Origin: Desulfobacterales bacterium
Lineage (GTDB): Bacteria; Desulfobacterota; Desulfobacteria; Desulfobacterales; UBA11574
Assembly (NCBI GenBank): GCA_030145595.1
Contig: JAQYVG010000016.1
Coordinates: forward strand, 1 to 22,707
Length of the DNA stretch: 22,707 nt
Direction of reading: 5' to 3'
In this document: positions 1-7,757 of the stretch, one piece after another
Layout of the letters: every line of letters begins with the position of its first letter
How positions within the stretch are numbered: the first letter of the stretch is position 1
The notes under the pieces: generated by a model
Databases searched by the model: none
The model's input: only the letters and a program-made list of their open reading frames with translations
What the model was told of the DNA's origin: nothing
Program-made: the position numbers and the translations under genes

Positions 1-258
1 GGTAATGAATCTGATCGTCACAGTCAGTACGATAATGCCGCCTAGACCGAACATCAGCAGCCCCATACTGGCTGCCCTCGGCACCCCTTCAAGCACGGCT
101 CCGACGGCCCAGGCGATACTGAAAAAAATCGAAAATATGCCGATGCCAAGACCAGTCCAGGAAAGCCAGTGCAGCCGGTGTTTTTTGGAATATTCGTAAA
201 GAAAATAGCCTGTAGTGACTGTCAAAACACCTAAAATGTACCAAGTGAAAGCCATCAT
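1..258 (-). CDS. Small membrane protein, reductive-dehalogenase anchor (RdhB)-like, 3' end outside window
   Basis: The reading frame is open from the ATG ATG at 258-253 to the window edge (86 codons, no stop). The product begins MMAFTWYILGVLTV and has three hydrophobic segments, at about residues 4-20, 33-53 and 66-84. Between helices 2 and 3 sits the motif EGVPRAASMGLLMFGLGG. An acidic residue followed by a Pro and an Ala pair just before the last helix is typical of RdhB, the small integral membrane protein thought to anchor the catalytic RdhA of respiratory reductive dehalogenases. RdhB proteins are about 90-100 residues, so most of the gene is present. An AGGGTAAG-type ribosome site precedes the start. 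No rdhA is visible; if present it must lie beyond position 1. The family call is from motif memory only; it could be another small three-helix membrane protein. Confidence 0.5.
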   Translation of the reverse strand, partial: MMAFTWYILGVLTVTTGYFLYEYSKKHRLHWLSWTGLGIGIFSIFFSIAWAVGAVLEGVPRAASMGLLMFGLGGIIVLTVTIRFIT

Positions 259-312
259 AGTCTTACCCTAAATGAGCGTAAACAAAACGGGAAGAATGTT
301 ATATGTATTTAA

Positions 313-350
313 ATTTGAATTCCACGCTGCTAGCAGCGTGGAATTCAAAT
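313..350. terminator. Perfect 38-bp palindrome, probable strong hairpin
   Basis: The 38 bases are exactly self-complementary, centred on GCTAGC (329-334), with arms running ATTTGAATTCCACGCT outward to inward and back. On the minus strand the arm is followed by TTTAAAT. It lies between the stop of the secreted repeat protein (460) and the start of the RdhB-like gene (258). A terminator or a palindromic protein-binding site are both possible. The terminator role is inferred from position. Confidence 0.5.
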
Positions 351-400
351 GAAGATAAAAACCTTTTTAAAGTGAAAGTTTAGCCTTTCACCAATCTGAT

Positions 401-425
401 CCCGTCCCGCTTTCAGCGGGGCGGG
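401..425. repeat. GC-rich inverted repeat downstream of the secreted repeat protein
   Basis: CCCGTCCCGCT (401-411) pairs with AGCGGGGCGGG (415-425) around a three-base loop, with one G-T wobble. No T-tract follows on either strand, so on its own it is not a canonical intrinsic terminator. It is the middle of three consecutive inverted repeats between 313 and 454. Confidence 0.6.
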
Positions 426-431
426 AGTTTC

Positions 432-454
432 ATAAAATCGTAGCACGATTTTAT
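432..454 (-). terminator. Candidate terminator hairpin just after the secreted repeat protein
   Basis: ATAAAATCGT and ACGATTTTAT form a 10-bp stem with a three-base loop, starting six bases after the TAA stop at 462-460. Read on the minus strand, the stem ends in TTTTAT, giving a weak U-rich tail. Confidence 0.5.
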
Positions 455-459
455 TGCTT

Positions 460-2637
460 TTAACGGCGACCGCCGCCACCGCTCCGACCGCCACCGCTCC
501 GACCTCCGCTGTGTCCCCGAGACCTGTTATAACTGCGGGTCCGCTGGTCACCGCGCTGCCGATCCTGGTAGCTGCGATTAAGCTGCTGATTCTGTTGCTG
601 CCGGGACTTTTGCTGTTGGGTTTGGGTTGGCGTTGCCTTTTGTTGCTGAGTCTTGGCCGACTGACCCTTCTCTGATTTCCATCCTTCTTTGCTCCGTTTT
701 TCCCAGCCTTTATCGGTCTTGCGATGGACATCGCCCTTGCGATCCGTGTAGACATTGTTGGGGCGGTTACTCGCTGTGCCGGCCCTGGCATGCTTGCCGG
801 CAGTGGCAGGCATAGCCGTCGTACGCGCCTTATTGCGCTGGTTGCGATACAAATTTTGCTGGTTGGCATTGCGTTGTCCCGCATGATAGCCGGCCCGGTA
901 GCCGGCATTGCGTCCGTGCCGGTATCCATGACGATACCCGTGCCGATAGCCCCGGTAACGCCCCGGACCCCACCAGCCGCCGTGATACCAGCCGCCCCCG
1001 CCGATAGTGAAGGTGAATGGACCGCTGCTGTAACTTAAGCCGAAGCGCCAGCCGGTCCAGGGATTATAGCGCACGTGAAAGCCCCAGGTTGCCGGTCGCG
1101 GGTAATAATACCTTCCATACCAGCCGGGATACCAGTAACCCGTACCATAAACAACTGTGGTGTTGTAAACGTATGTATTGGTGTAACCCGGGGTGTAGCC
1201 GACATAAACCACATCTTCCGTCACCATATAAATACGCACGAACGTCACGTGATAAATCGGAGAGTCCGGCGGAATGGTATAGATTTCATCCGGAACAGAG
1301 GTGGCAACCTGCCAGGGCCCGGTCGCCTTGCCGGATACAAACCAGACGGCGTCATCGCAGGCATAATATTTTTTATTAGCGTTAATTACCGGTGTAGGCG
1401 TGTTAACGGCGTACTTCATCTTGGTTCCCTTGATTGTTTCGAACTTGGGATTACCATCATACTCTACCGTCAATGTGGCCTTCTTACGATCAACAGCCGC
1501 GGTCTGGGGTATTTGCGTATCCAGTACGGCTTCTTTGGCAATATCCGTGCCCGGCACAGAATACAATACGGTGCCCATGGCGGTGTCTTCCGGAATCTTG
1601 GCGAAATCGGACGGCAGCTTCTCGCCGGGCACGTATTGCCACGGTCCCTGCATTTTTGCGCTGATATACCACCGCCCTGCCAGCAGGATATAGTATTGCT
1701 GTTTTTTGATATGGAGCAGGACGTCACTGTCGGTATTGCTCATGTAGAGAAGATCAGTCCCGGAAATCGGGGTGAACTCGGGCTTGCCGGTGGAGGATAT
1801 GAGCTCGGCCGGCTCGGTCACCACAATCACTTTGGGCGGGGGGCCAGGCTTTTCCTCGTCCTCTGCAGCTTCCTGCTTCCCGGTGTCGGGTTCCGACCGC
1901 GGTGCTCGCGCGGCCACCTCTGAGGGAACCTTTTTCGCGATTGCCCATTCACCCTTGATGTCCTTGGCGGTATACCAGGTATCTTTATCCGCATTGAGGT
2001 AATAGGTTTTCTCGGAGGGTTCAAACAGGATCGTAAACGGTGTGTTGATCACCCGCATGAGCTCGGAACCTTCTTCCTGTTTAAGACGCGGTTCACCGTC
2101 CAGGCTGATCAGAACGGCCGGTTCCTCTACAAACAGTATCTTGGGCGGTTTAGTATTGATTTTCTGTGCGGCTTCGGACCGCTTTTCCGTAAGATCCAGC
2201 GTGGCCATCAGGCGATCGAGGGAGATCGGCAACTGCCATTTGGGGGCCTCTTTTTCCAGCAATGCCTTGAGGTTTTTATTTTTCTGCTCATCCTGCTCGG
2301 GAAATCGTACCTGAGTGATCGTAACATCTGCCATTGTGGCGGTACGTTCGGCCCTGTCTGTTTCCAGGCGCGCTTCAAACCATACGGCGCCAAAGACGGG
2401 TTCGGTCGAGCCCTTGAGTTCCACCGCAACCGCAGCACGTCCTTTGAGCAGATTGCCGTCCAGTTTTTCCGGCTGAGGCTGATAGACCACGACCGTGCCT
2501 TTCGGTGTGTCAATCTCTCGCGGCCAACCGTCGGTTGAATCCTCCTGTGCCCAGACCGGCATCGTTGTCAGCAAACAAACTAACAGGAGTGCGAGCATCC
2601 ATCCAATGCTTTGCATCACTTTTTTTCTTTGCGTCAT
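460..2637 (-). CDS. Secreted repeat protein ('carbohydrate-binding family V/XII'-type) with RG/Q-rich tail
   Basis: 725 residues. A Sec signal peptide covers residues 1-30 (basic start, hydrophobic 11-24, VWA cleavage), so the product is periplasmic or surface exposed. The body holds three copies of a module at about 165-240, 269-348 and 388-450. Each has the pattern 'PAxLI-x-G-x-P ... NT ... YY ... W ... GxW/GPW ... vP'. An aromatic-rich stretch follows (about 478-550: GYTPGY, YGTGYWYPGWYGRYYY), then tandem YRHG units (about 563-575), and finally a tail of Gln, Asn, Arg, Ser and Gly ending in RSGGG repeats. Such proteins are often labelled 'carbohydrate-binding family V/XII' in annotations, but I know of no proven function. 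The start is well supported by AAGGAGGA upstream. It is probably transcribed alone, with hairpins behind it. Confidence 0.8.
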   Translation of the reverse strand: MTQRKKVMQSIGWMLALLLVCLLTTMPVWAQEDSTDGWPREIDTPKGTVVVYQPQPEKLDGNLLKGRAAVAVELKGSTEPVFGAVWFEARLETDRAERTATMADVTITQVRFPEQDEQKNKNLKALLEKEAPKWQLPISLDRLMATLDLTEKRSEAAQKINTKPPKILFVEEPAVLISLDGEPRLKQEEGSELMRVINTPFTILFEPSEKTYYLNADKDTWYTAKDIKGEWAIAKKVPSEVAARAPRSEPDTGKQEAAEDEEKPGPPPKVIVVTEPAELISSTGKPEFTPISGTDLLYMSNTDSDVLLHIKKQQYYILLAGRWYISAKMQGPWQYVPGEKLPSDFAKIPEDTAMGTVLYSVPGTDIAKEAVLDTQIPQTAAVDRKKATLTVEYDGNPKFETIKGTKMKYAVNTPTPVINANKKYYACDDAVWFVSGKATGPWQVATSVPDEIYTIPPDSPIYHVTFVRIYMVTEDVVYVGYTPGYTNTYVYNTTVVYGTGYWYPGWYGRYYYPRPATWGFHVRYNPWTGWRFGLSYSSGPFTFTIGGGGWYHGGWWGPGRYRGYRHGYRHGYRHGRNAGYRAGYHAGQRNANQQNLYRNQRNKARTTAMPATAGKHARAGTASNRPNNVYTDRKGDVHRKTDKGWEKRSKEGWKSEKGQSAKTQQQKATPTQTQQQKSRQQQNQQLNRSYQDRQRGDQRTRSYNRSRGHSGGRSGGGRSGGGGRR

Positions 2638-2649
2638 TTTTTTCCTCCT

Positions 2650-3083
2650 TCAGATTTCTAAAAGCCCAAGAGGGTCAACGACCATCCCGCTCTTTGAGCG
2701 GAGTGTTCGTTGACTCTCAATGTAACAGGAACGAATATCGCTCTCTGAGACCGAACCGAGTTTACTTTAACATAATTCGCTTTGCAACCATTCAATTGGC
2801 GATCATTTTGGCCATATTTGTCTCAGGTAGGTCCGGTAGCGGAATACCCTGCCGCAGCAGAAATTCAATATCAAACCGGTCACGAATCTCACCTCTTTCC
2901 AGCAATGCGGCGATTTTGTTTTCCATTTTCAAAATACTCAATGTATGTCTGTGGTTAATCTCGCCATGGCGGGATCGCCTTCTCCCGCTCAAAGTTCGGG
3001 ATCTTCGACTTGACCTTGAGCAAAATTGAACATTCTTCAAAGGTCTCGTAAATATATAGAGTTGAATCCACCTTGCCTATGTG
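2650..3083 (-). pseudogene. Frameshifted C-terminal remnant of an AbiEii/AbiGii-type (DUF1814) nucleotidyltransferase
   Basis: Three consecutive minus-strand fragments in three different frames read like one protein. Fragment 1 (3083-2955) contains LLKVKSKIPNFEREKAIPPW and then hits TAA. Fragment 2 (about 2952-2792) contains ALLERGEIRDRFDIEFLL, the 'K-x-x-ALLER-x-x-x-RD-x-FDI' signature of the AbiEii toxin/DUF1814 nucleotidyltransferase family. Fragment 3 (2763-2650) contains KLGSVSESDIRSCYIESQ, resembling the C-terminal 'kLGSvL-x-x-D-x-R-x-YY' segment. The catalytic N-terminal GS-x10-DxD part is absent from the window, and the 3083-3170 region shows no continuation. The family normally works as the toxin of type IV toxin-antitoxin/abortive infection modules. 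This copy is dead. It fills most of the 530-base gap between the flanking genes. The family assignment is from motif recognition. Confidence 0.6.
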
Positions 3084-3169
3084 TTAAGCGTAAATAATCA
3101 AGTTAAGCGGCTTATCCGATTTGCATAAAATACGACTTTATTTTCATAACTTTTCGGGGAGGTATTTCC

Positions 3170-3790
3170 ATGCGAATAAAAAATAGATTGCTCAATCTTT
3201 TTGTATTAACTTCTTTGTTGCTGATGATTGCGTGTGCTCCTACAAAATTTGCTTCCGTCTGGAAAAATGATTCCTATACGGGCGGGCCTTTAAAGAGTGT
3301 CATGGTCGTCGGGGTCTCCGAGAACCTGAAGAACAGGAAGATGTTTGAGGATGTATTCACAGAAAAATTTAAAAAGACCGGAACGGATGCAGTCCCGAGT
3401 TATACTGTACTATTGACTTTTAAGGATTTAAATAAGGATAGGGTGTTAAATGAAGCTGAAAAGTTGGGGATCAATACGATACTGGTTACGCAACTGTTAG
3501 GCGTTGAGGAAGAAAATGTTTTTTATGACCCTCTGGATTACGACCCTTATAAAGGAAGGGCCGCGCTTGGCAGGCACTTTGCCGGAGCTTCCAAATATGC
3601 GCATTCGATGGAGTCTTATACGAAAATGGAATCTGTACGTTTGCTGACCAATTTATATCAAAGGGAAACAGAAGAACTGCTCTGGACCTCAGTGACTGAA
3701 ACCTTGCGTCCGGAATCTGTCAAAGAGGTGATCGATTCGTTAAGCAGCGCCGTAATGCAAAGCTTGCGTAAGAACAAGTTGGTAAAATAA
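3170..3790 (+). CDS. Lipoprotein of unknown function (DUF4136-like)
   Basis: 206 residues. A type II signal peptide (residues 1-21) ends in the lipobox LMIAC, with the acylated cysteine at position 22, so the mature protein is membrane anchored. The mature part contains VMVVGVSENLKNRKMFEDVF near residues 44-63, then a segment rich in conserved-looking hydrophobic strands (TILVTQLLGVEE). The last third has LLTNLYQRETEELLWTSVTE and a terminal helix with a basic end. This layout resembles DUF4136-type lipoproteins, in which a 'v-V-v-g-v' strand, a middle 'lvt' strand and a 'WtatT' strand recur. The start is fixed by GGGGAGG eight bases upstream. It is transcribed alone, convergent with the cyclase gene. 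No function can be assigned. Confidence 0.75.
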   Translation: MRIKNRLLNLFVLTSLLLMIACAPTKFASVWKNDSYTGGPLKSVMVVGVSENLKNRKMFEDVFTEKFKKTGTDAVPSYTVLLTFKDLNKDRVLNEAEKLGINTILVTQLLGVEEENVFYDPLDYDPYKGRAALGRHFAGASKYAHSMESYTKMESVRLLTNLYQRETEELLWTSVTETLRPESVKEVIDSLSSAVMQSLRKNKLVK

Positions 3791-3834
3791 AAAAGGCATA
3801 GATATTTTAAATCATTTCACTAGAACCCTCCTGG

Positions 3835-3975
3835 CCTCCGGCTCGTAGAGACATGAGCCTACGCCTCGGAGAGCACGACGTCTTGTCGGGTCGTAGCCGG
3901 AGGCGTAGCCTGAAGCTTTAGCGTAGGCGGCTGAACCCTCGGACCGCTCGGCTGAGCTCGCCGCAGGCCCTTCAA
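3835..3975. repeat. GC-rich spacer of interleaved inverted repeats between convergent genes
   Basis: CCTCCGGCT (3835-3843) is complementary to AGCCGGAGG (3895-3903). GGCTC (3840-3844) pairs with GAGCC (3855-3859). The words CCTACGCCTC, GGCGTAG and GCGTAGGCGG recur in both orientations. The region is much richer in GC than its surroundings and lies between the stops of the lipoprotein (3790) and the cyclase (3985). It may act as a bidirectional transcription stop, or be a dispersed palindromic repeat. Confidence 0.5.
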
Positions 3976-3984
3976 TCCTTAGGA

Positions 3985-6063
3985 TCACTCCAATGCTTTC
4001 ATCTCTAAGATCTTATTGAGCTCCGTTGGAATAAATGAGATCCGGAGTAAATGAAGATGGGCCTTTTTCTCCGGAGTCGTTTTGAATACCTTGGCGTAAA
4101 AATCTACCGGATCAGGATAGTTGCCGGAATAAAACTCGGCCCGGATGTCATCTGCGACTCCCAGCGGCTCCGGCAGGATGATTTTTGCCCACTCTCCGGA
4201 GATATGAGTCAGCGTTCCCTCGATGGGGACACCTGAGACGGTTTTATCAATCATGCGTTGGATGCTGATCTGAATTGGGGATTTAAGCGCCTGCATCACT
4301 CTGGAGTCGTCGGGCAGCGTCAGGTTGTAAGGCTCCTTGACGCCGGCAATATCGTACAGCTTGACATCATCATCAACGCCCTTGAAACTTACCCGACGAA
4401 CATCCCGAATAAGTGCCGTATCCCCGACCTTTTCAAAAGTAGATTCCGTGATCAGGATCTGTCCTCCGGTAGTCACGCTTTCCACGCGAGCTGTCAGGTT
4501 GATATGGTGGCCCACCACGCCGTATTTCACACGGCTTTTACTTCCAATGTTTCCAACGATGACTTCTCCGGTGTTGATACCGATTCCCATGGAGACGGCC
4601 GGCAATCCCAGCTCAATATGCTCCTGGTTGATATCGGTCATGGCCAGTTGCATGGCAACCGCACAGGCTACCGCGCGGGTAGGGCTGTCGTATCGCGGAA
4701 CCGGCGCACCGAAGATCGTTAGAATGCCGTCGCCCATGAATTCATTCACCGTCCCTTTGAAGCCGGCGATGGTTTCGGCCATGCGTCCCAGGTAGCGGTT
4801 GAGGATTCCGATCACTTCTTCCGGCGCAAGTCGTTCGCTCAGGGGGGTAAAACCGCGCAGATCGCTGAACATGATCGTTACTTCCTTTGTTTCTCCACCG
4901 AGCTCCAGTCCGTCCGGTTTGCCAAGGAGTTCCTCAACCACTTCCTTGGTGACGTACCGGCCGAAGGTATCCCGGATGAAGTCTCTCTGCCGGAGTCCTT
5001 CCATCATGTTGTTAAAGGCCTCGGTGAGCTGGCCAACTTCATCACGGCTTTGCACTTCAAGCGGCTCCTGGTAAGATTCTTCCTCGGTCACTTTGAGGGC
5101 GGAAATCTTAAGAGCCTCAATGGGGCTGGTAATGCGCCTGGCCATAATTATTAGCAGGATGAGGATGCCGATCGTCAGCGGCAGTGCCAGGCCGGCCATC
5201 TGCAAGGTAAGCCGGTTAAGCGGTTTTTGAACGGCCCGGGCCGATGCCGTCAGGACAACATACAACTTGGTTGTGGGAACCCGGTGATACCCGGCATACC
5301 ACTTTTCACCGTTGCGTTTTCCTAAAAGCAGACGATACTCCGTGTTGTTTTTACGGATGGCGGCGGATATCATCCGGTCGAGTGTCTCTCCGGTAGCATC
5401 AAGATCCTTGCCAATTCTGGCAGCATCATGATGGAAAAGCACCCTGGCATCAGAAGAAGTAAAGAAAATGTTTCCCCCTTCCGGCAACGGAATCGCTTTC
5501 GTCATCGACTCATAAGATAGGGTGGTATCCAAATCAATTCCAATAACACCGATCAGGCTGCCGTCCGGGCGCATAACCTTGCGGTATATGGTCAGTGTCG
5601 TCCTGCGGGTACCGGCATCCAGATACGGTGCAGTGACACCACTGTATATGTCTGGTGGAAGCTTCACAGCGTCCGCATACCATGGGCGGGTTCGGGGATC
5701 GTATCCCTGGGGAAGGGGCGTCTTTTTTCCCCGGATGAAACGGCCGTCCGGAAAGCCCATAAATACCGAGGTAACCATCTCCCCCAACTCTTCAGTGAGC
5801 CGGACGAACAGAATCCGGCGCACATCGTCGGACGTTTCCTCCAGTTCCTCGGATAATGCAAGCAGATCGAGATTGGAACGAATCCGCACTGCAGAGGCCG
5901 AAATTCCTTCTGCAACAGATTTCAGGAAGTTCTCTCCGTTTTTGAGTATCTTTTCATACAGGATTTTTCGCGCCGACATATAACTGAGCACGGAAAGAGC
6001 CAACATGACCGCAATCACCGGAGCTAAAACGTAAAGAAGGAATTTACTTCTTAATGTGTTCAA
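3985..6063 (-). CDS. Membrane sensor class III nucleotide cyclase (Cache-HAMP-cyclase)
   Basis: 692 residues. Order: transmembrane helix 1 (about 8-28); extracytoplasmic double-Cache sensor (about 35-275, with the DPRTRPWY motif at 122-129); transmembrane helix 2 (about 287-308); HAMP (about 308-360); class III cyclase domain (about 390-575); a C-terminal domain of about 90 residues I do not recognise. The metal-binding aspartates are D401 (FSDLRGFT) and D445 (GDG). N522 and R526 (INLTAR) match the transition-state pair. The residue that usually reads adenine (Lys, four before the second Asp) is E441, and position 515 is Gly. The enzyme should make cAMP or possibly cGMP in response to a periplasmic ligand. 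It starts at TTG (6063) with AAGGGT upstream; no nearby ATG fits. It follows the YihY-like gene by 18 bases, so the two are likely cotranscribed. Confidence 0.88.
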   Translation of the reverse strand: MNTLRSKFLLYVLAPVIAVMLALSVLSYMSARKILYEKILKNGENFLKSVAEGISASAVRIRSNLDLLALSEELEETSDDVRRILFVRLTEELGEMVTSVFMGFPDGRFIRGKKTPLPQGYDPRTRPWYADAVKLPPDIYSGVTAPYLDAGTRRTTLTIYRKVMRPDGSLIGVIGIDLDTTLSYESMTKAIPLPEGGNIFFTSSDARVLFHHDAARIGKDLDATGETLDRMISAAIRKNNTEYRLLLGKRNGEKWYAGYHRVPTTKLYVVLTASARAVQKPLNRLTLQMAGLALPLTIGILILLIIMARRITSPIEALKISALKVTEEESYQEPLEVQSRDEVGQLTEAFNNMMEGLRQRDFIRDTFGRYVTKEVVEELLGKPDGLELGGETKEVTIMFSDLRGFTPLSERLAPEEVIGILNRYLGRMAETIAGFKGTVNEFMGDGILTIFGAPVPRYDSPTRAVACAVAMQLAMTDINQEHIELGLPAVSMGIGINTGEVIVGNIGSKSRVKYGVVGHHINLTARVESVTTGGQILITESTFEKVGDTALIRDVRRVSFKGVDDDVKLYDIAGVKEPYNLTLPDDSRVMQALKSPIQISIQRMIDKTVSGVPIEGTLTHISGEWAKIILPEPLGVADDIRAEFYSGNYPDPVDFYAKVFKTTPEKKAHLHLLRISFIPTELNKILEMKALE

Positions 6064-6081
6064 TCGAATTACCCTTATATT

Positions 6082-7422
6082 TCAGATTTCTTTCAATAGA
6101 CGATTGGCGGGAGTATTGCTGACTTGATGGCGAAAGGACCGCAGAGACTCCGAGAAGATCTCAAGTTCTTTGGCCCGGGCTACATTTAAGTTGTTTTCAC
6201 CCTTATCCTCCAGGGCATACATAATGAATCCAATGCGTAAAGTATTGATGTCGCGGGCTGGCTGGAAGGCGGTTTCTTTATTTCCGTTGGAAGATGTTGC
6301 CGACAAAATTCCGCTGTCGGTTAGATCTTCAAGGGTTTGTTGTACCAGGCGCGGAGGGATATGAAGGTGTCGGGAAATCTGTTGAGCCGTTGTCGGGTTT
6401 TCAGCGTTTTTAAATTTATGCACGAGCAGATGGGTGATTTGCAGTGCAAGGAGTTTTTTGATAGTGATACTGGCATTTTTATAATCAGGTTCCATTTCGT
6501 ACATGTCAACATTTTGATGCGCGTAAGAAATTTCAGCACCTAAGAGAACGATCAGCCAGCTCAATTGCAGCCATATTAAAAACAACGGCAAGGCTGCAAA
6601 ACTTCCATAGATGGCATTGTATTTGGCGACATTGATTTGTGCGCTGATGTAAAATTTCTGGGATAGATGGAAAAAGGTGCCGGCAGCAATGCCGGCCAGA
6701 ATTCCGGAAAATAAATTTACGCGGGCATTGGGCATGACCGTGTAAATCAAGGTGAACATAAACCAGAACAGGGCGTGAGGGAGCATTGTGAGGGATGCAA
6801 AGATAAACGGGGTGACTTTTGCCAGAAATGCGATTTCGACTGTAAAGGTCGTAATCTGCGAAGTGAGGTACACATTCAAACTGCTGGATACGAAGACCAG
6901 AAGGGGGCATATCAGCATAATTGCAAAGTAATTAGTTAATCTGCGGGCGAAGGCGCGTGGCGCAACATTCCAGATGTCATTCAAAGCGTTTTCAATGTGG
7001 TAAAAAACTTTCATAACCGCCCAGAACAACAAGATAATACCAATACCTGCAATTAGCTCGCCTTTGGTGTTCTGCAGAAGCGAGTGGGAAAAATCGATGA
7101 TTTTTAAAATTACTTTTTCCTGACTTGCAAAACTCTCCAAAACATTTTTTTCCAACAGCTTTTCGAATCCAAAGCCTTTGGCAATAGCAAAGGCCAGGGC
7201 CGCCACCGGGACGATGGAGAGCAGGGTATAAAAGGTGAGGGCAGAAGCACGAATAGGGCAGTTGTTGGAGGCAAAACCGCGGATTGTAAGGAGGATGGTG
7301 CGCAATAAACGGATGATAAAGGCTTTGGGCTGTTTAGTCGTAGCCAGCGGGATTCGCCAAATTCCGGCTTTCAGATAATCAACAAAGTTTAATAGGCCTT
7401 TCCGGATTATATGCATCGGCAA
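6082..7422 (-). CDS. YihY/BrkB family inner-membrane protein with C-terminal winged helix
   Basis: 446 residues. Membrane helices lie at about 62-82, 122-142, 165-187, 200-230, 236-256 and 272-298. Signature stretches include the early CPIRASALTFYTLLSIVPV, WAVMKVFYHIENALNDIW, and the late IYGSFAALPLFLIWLQLSWL followed by GAEISYA. These match the YihY/BrkB family, once misnamed ribonuclease BN, of unknown transport or envelope role. After residue 310 a soluble segment contains TAQQISRHLHIPPRLVQQTL, a helix-turn-helix of the winged-helix type, common in longer bacterial members. The longest frame starts at TTG (7422); the ATG at 7416 is equally plausible, and no clear Shine-Dalgarno decides between them. 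It is the upstream partner of the nucleotide cyclase gene (18-base gap). Confidence 0.87.
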   Translation of the reverse strand: MPMHIIRKGLLNFVDYLKAGIWRIPLATTKQPKAFIIRLLRTILLTIRGFASNNCPIRASALTFYTLLSIVPVAALAFAIAKGFGFEKLLEKNVLESFASQEKVILKIIDFSHSLLQNTKGELIAGIGIILLFWAVMKVFYHIENALNDIWNVAPRAFARRLTNYFAIMLICPLLVFVSSSLNVYLTSQITTFTVEIAFLAKVTPFIFASLTMLPHALFWFMFTLIYTVMPNARVNLFSGILAGIAAGTFFHLSQKFYISAQINVAKYNAIYGSFAALPLFLIWLQLSWLIVLLGAEISYAHQNVDMYEMEPDYKNASITIKKLLALQITHLLVHKFKNAENPTTAQQISRHLHIPPRLVQQTLEDLTDSGILSATSSNGNKETAFQPARDINTLRIGFIMYALEDKGENNLNVARAKELEIFSESLRSFRHQVSNTPANRLLKEI

Positions 7423-7449
7423 TATTGATGGTTCGCAAAAAGAAAAACA

Positions 7450-7484
7450 GGTTCATCCGACTAAAGTGTACTTTTTCAAAGTCA
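7450..7484 (+). repeat. 35-bp direct repeat, copy 1 (outer left end)
   Basis: This 35-base block, beginning GGTTCATCCGACTAAAG, recurs at 7613-7647 with one mismatch. An inverted partial copy lies at 7720-7741. It forms the left end of a 292-bp stretch with inverted ends in the spacer between the YihY-like and M48 genes. No target-site duplication was found. Confidence 0.8.
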
Positions 7485-7612
7485 CACTTTGTCAGCCAAA
7501 GATAAATAAGTCACCTATTCAGAATCCATAATTATACAATTACATTATCGGTACATTACCCCAAGATCTTTAAAAAATAATCATTTCAATCCAAAAAAAT
7601 GTTAAGAAAAGA

Positions 7613-7647
7613 GGTTCATCCGACTAAAGCGTACTTTTTCAAAGTCA
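7613..7647 (+). repeat. 35-bp direct repeat, copy 2
   Basis: 34 of 35 bases match 7450-7484. Together with the inverted copy at 7720-7741 it bounds a 129-bp segment that also contains the small hairpin AGTGC...GCACT near 7696-7712. The sequence between the two direct copies (7485-7612) is AT-rich and shows nothing else I can name. Confidence 0.8.
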
Positions 7648-7719
7648 TCGGTTGTGAATAAAGGATTTCGAGTGGTTGGAAAAAGGGTTTTTTTAAGTGC
7701 CACCTTCGCACTACTGGAA

Positions 7720-7741
7720 GTACGCGTTGGTCGGATGAACC
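7720..7741 (-). repeat. Inverted partial copy of the GGTTCATCCGAC repeat
   Basis: Its reverse complement matches the first 22 bases of the direct copies with two mismatches. It starts 17 bases downstream of the M48 gene stop, so transcripts of that gene run directly into this inverted repeat. Confidence 0.75.
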
Positions 7742-7757
7742 TTAATTATTATTTTTG

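Noticed and set aside
1075..1923. Long open frame of 282 codons on the plus strand
   Set aside because: It is antisense to the signal-peptide-bearing repeat protein, has no ribosome site and reads as a mirror of its codon bias.
2792..3040. A separate small intact gene of 82 codons
   Set aside because: Its first half has no family resemblance and no ribosome site, while matching segments continue in other frames on both sides. A frameshifted remnant explains it better.
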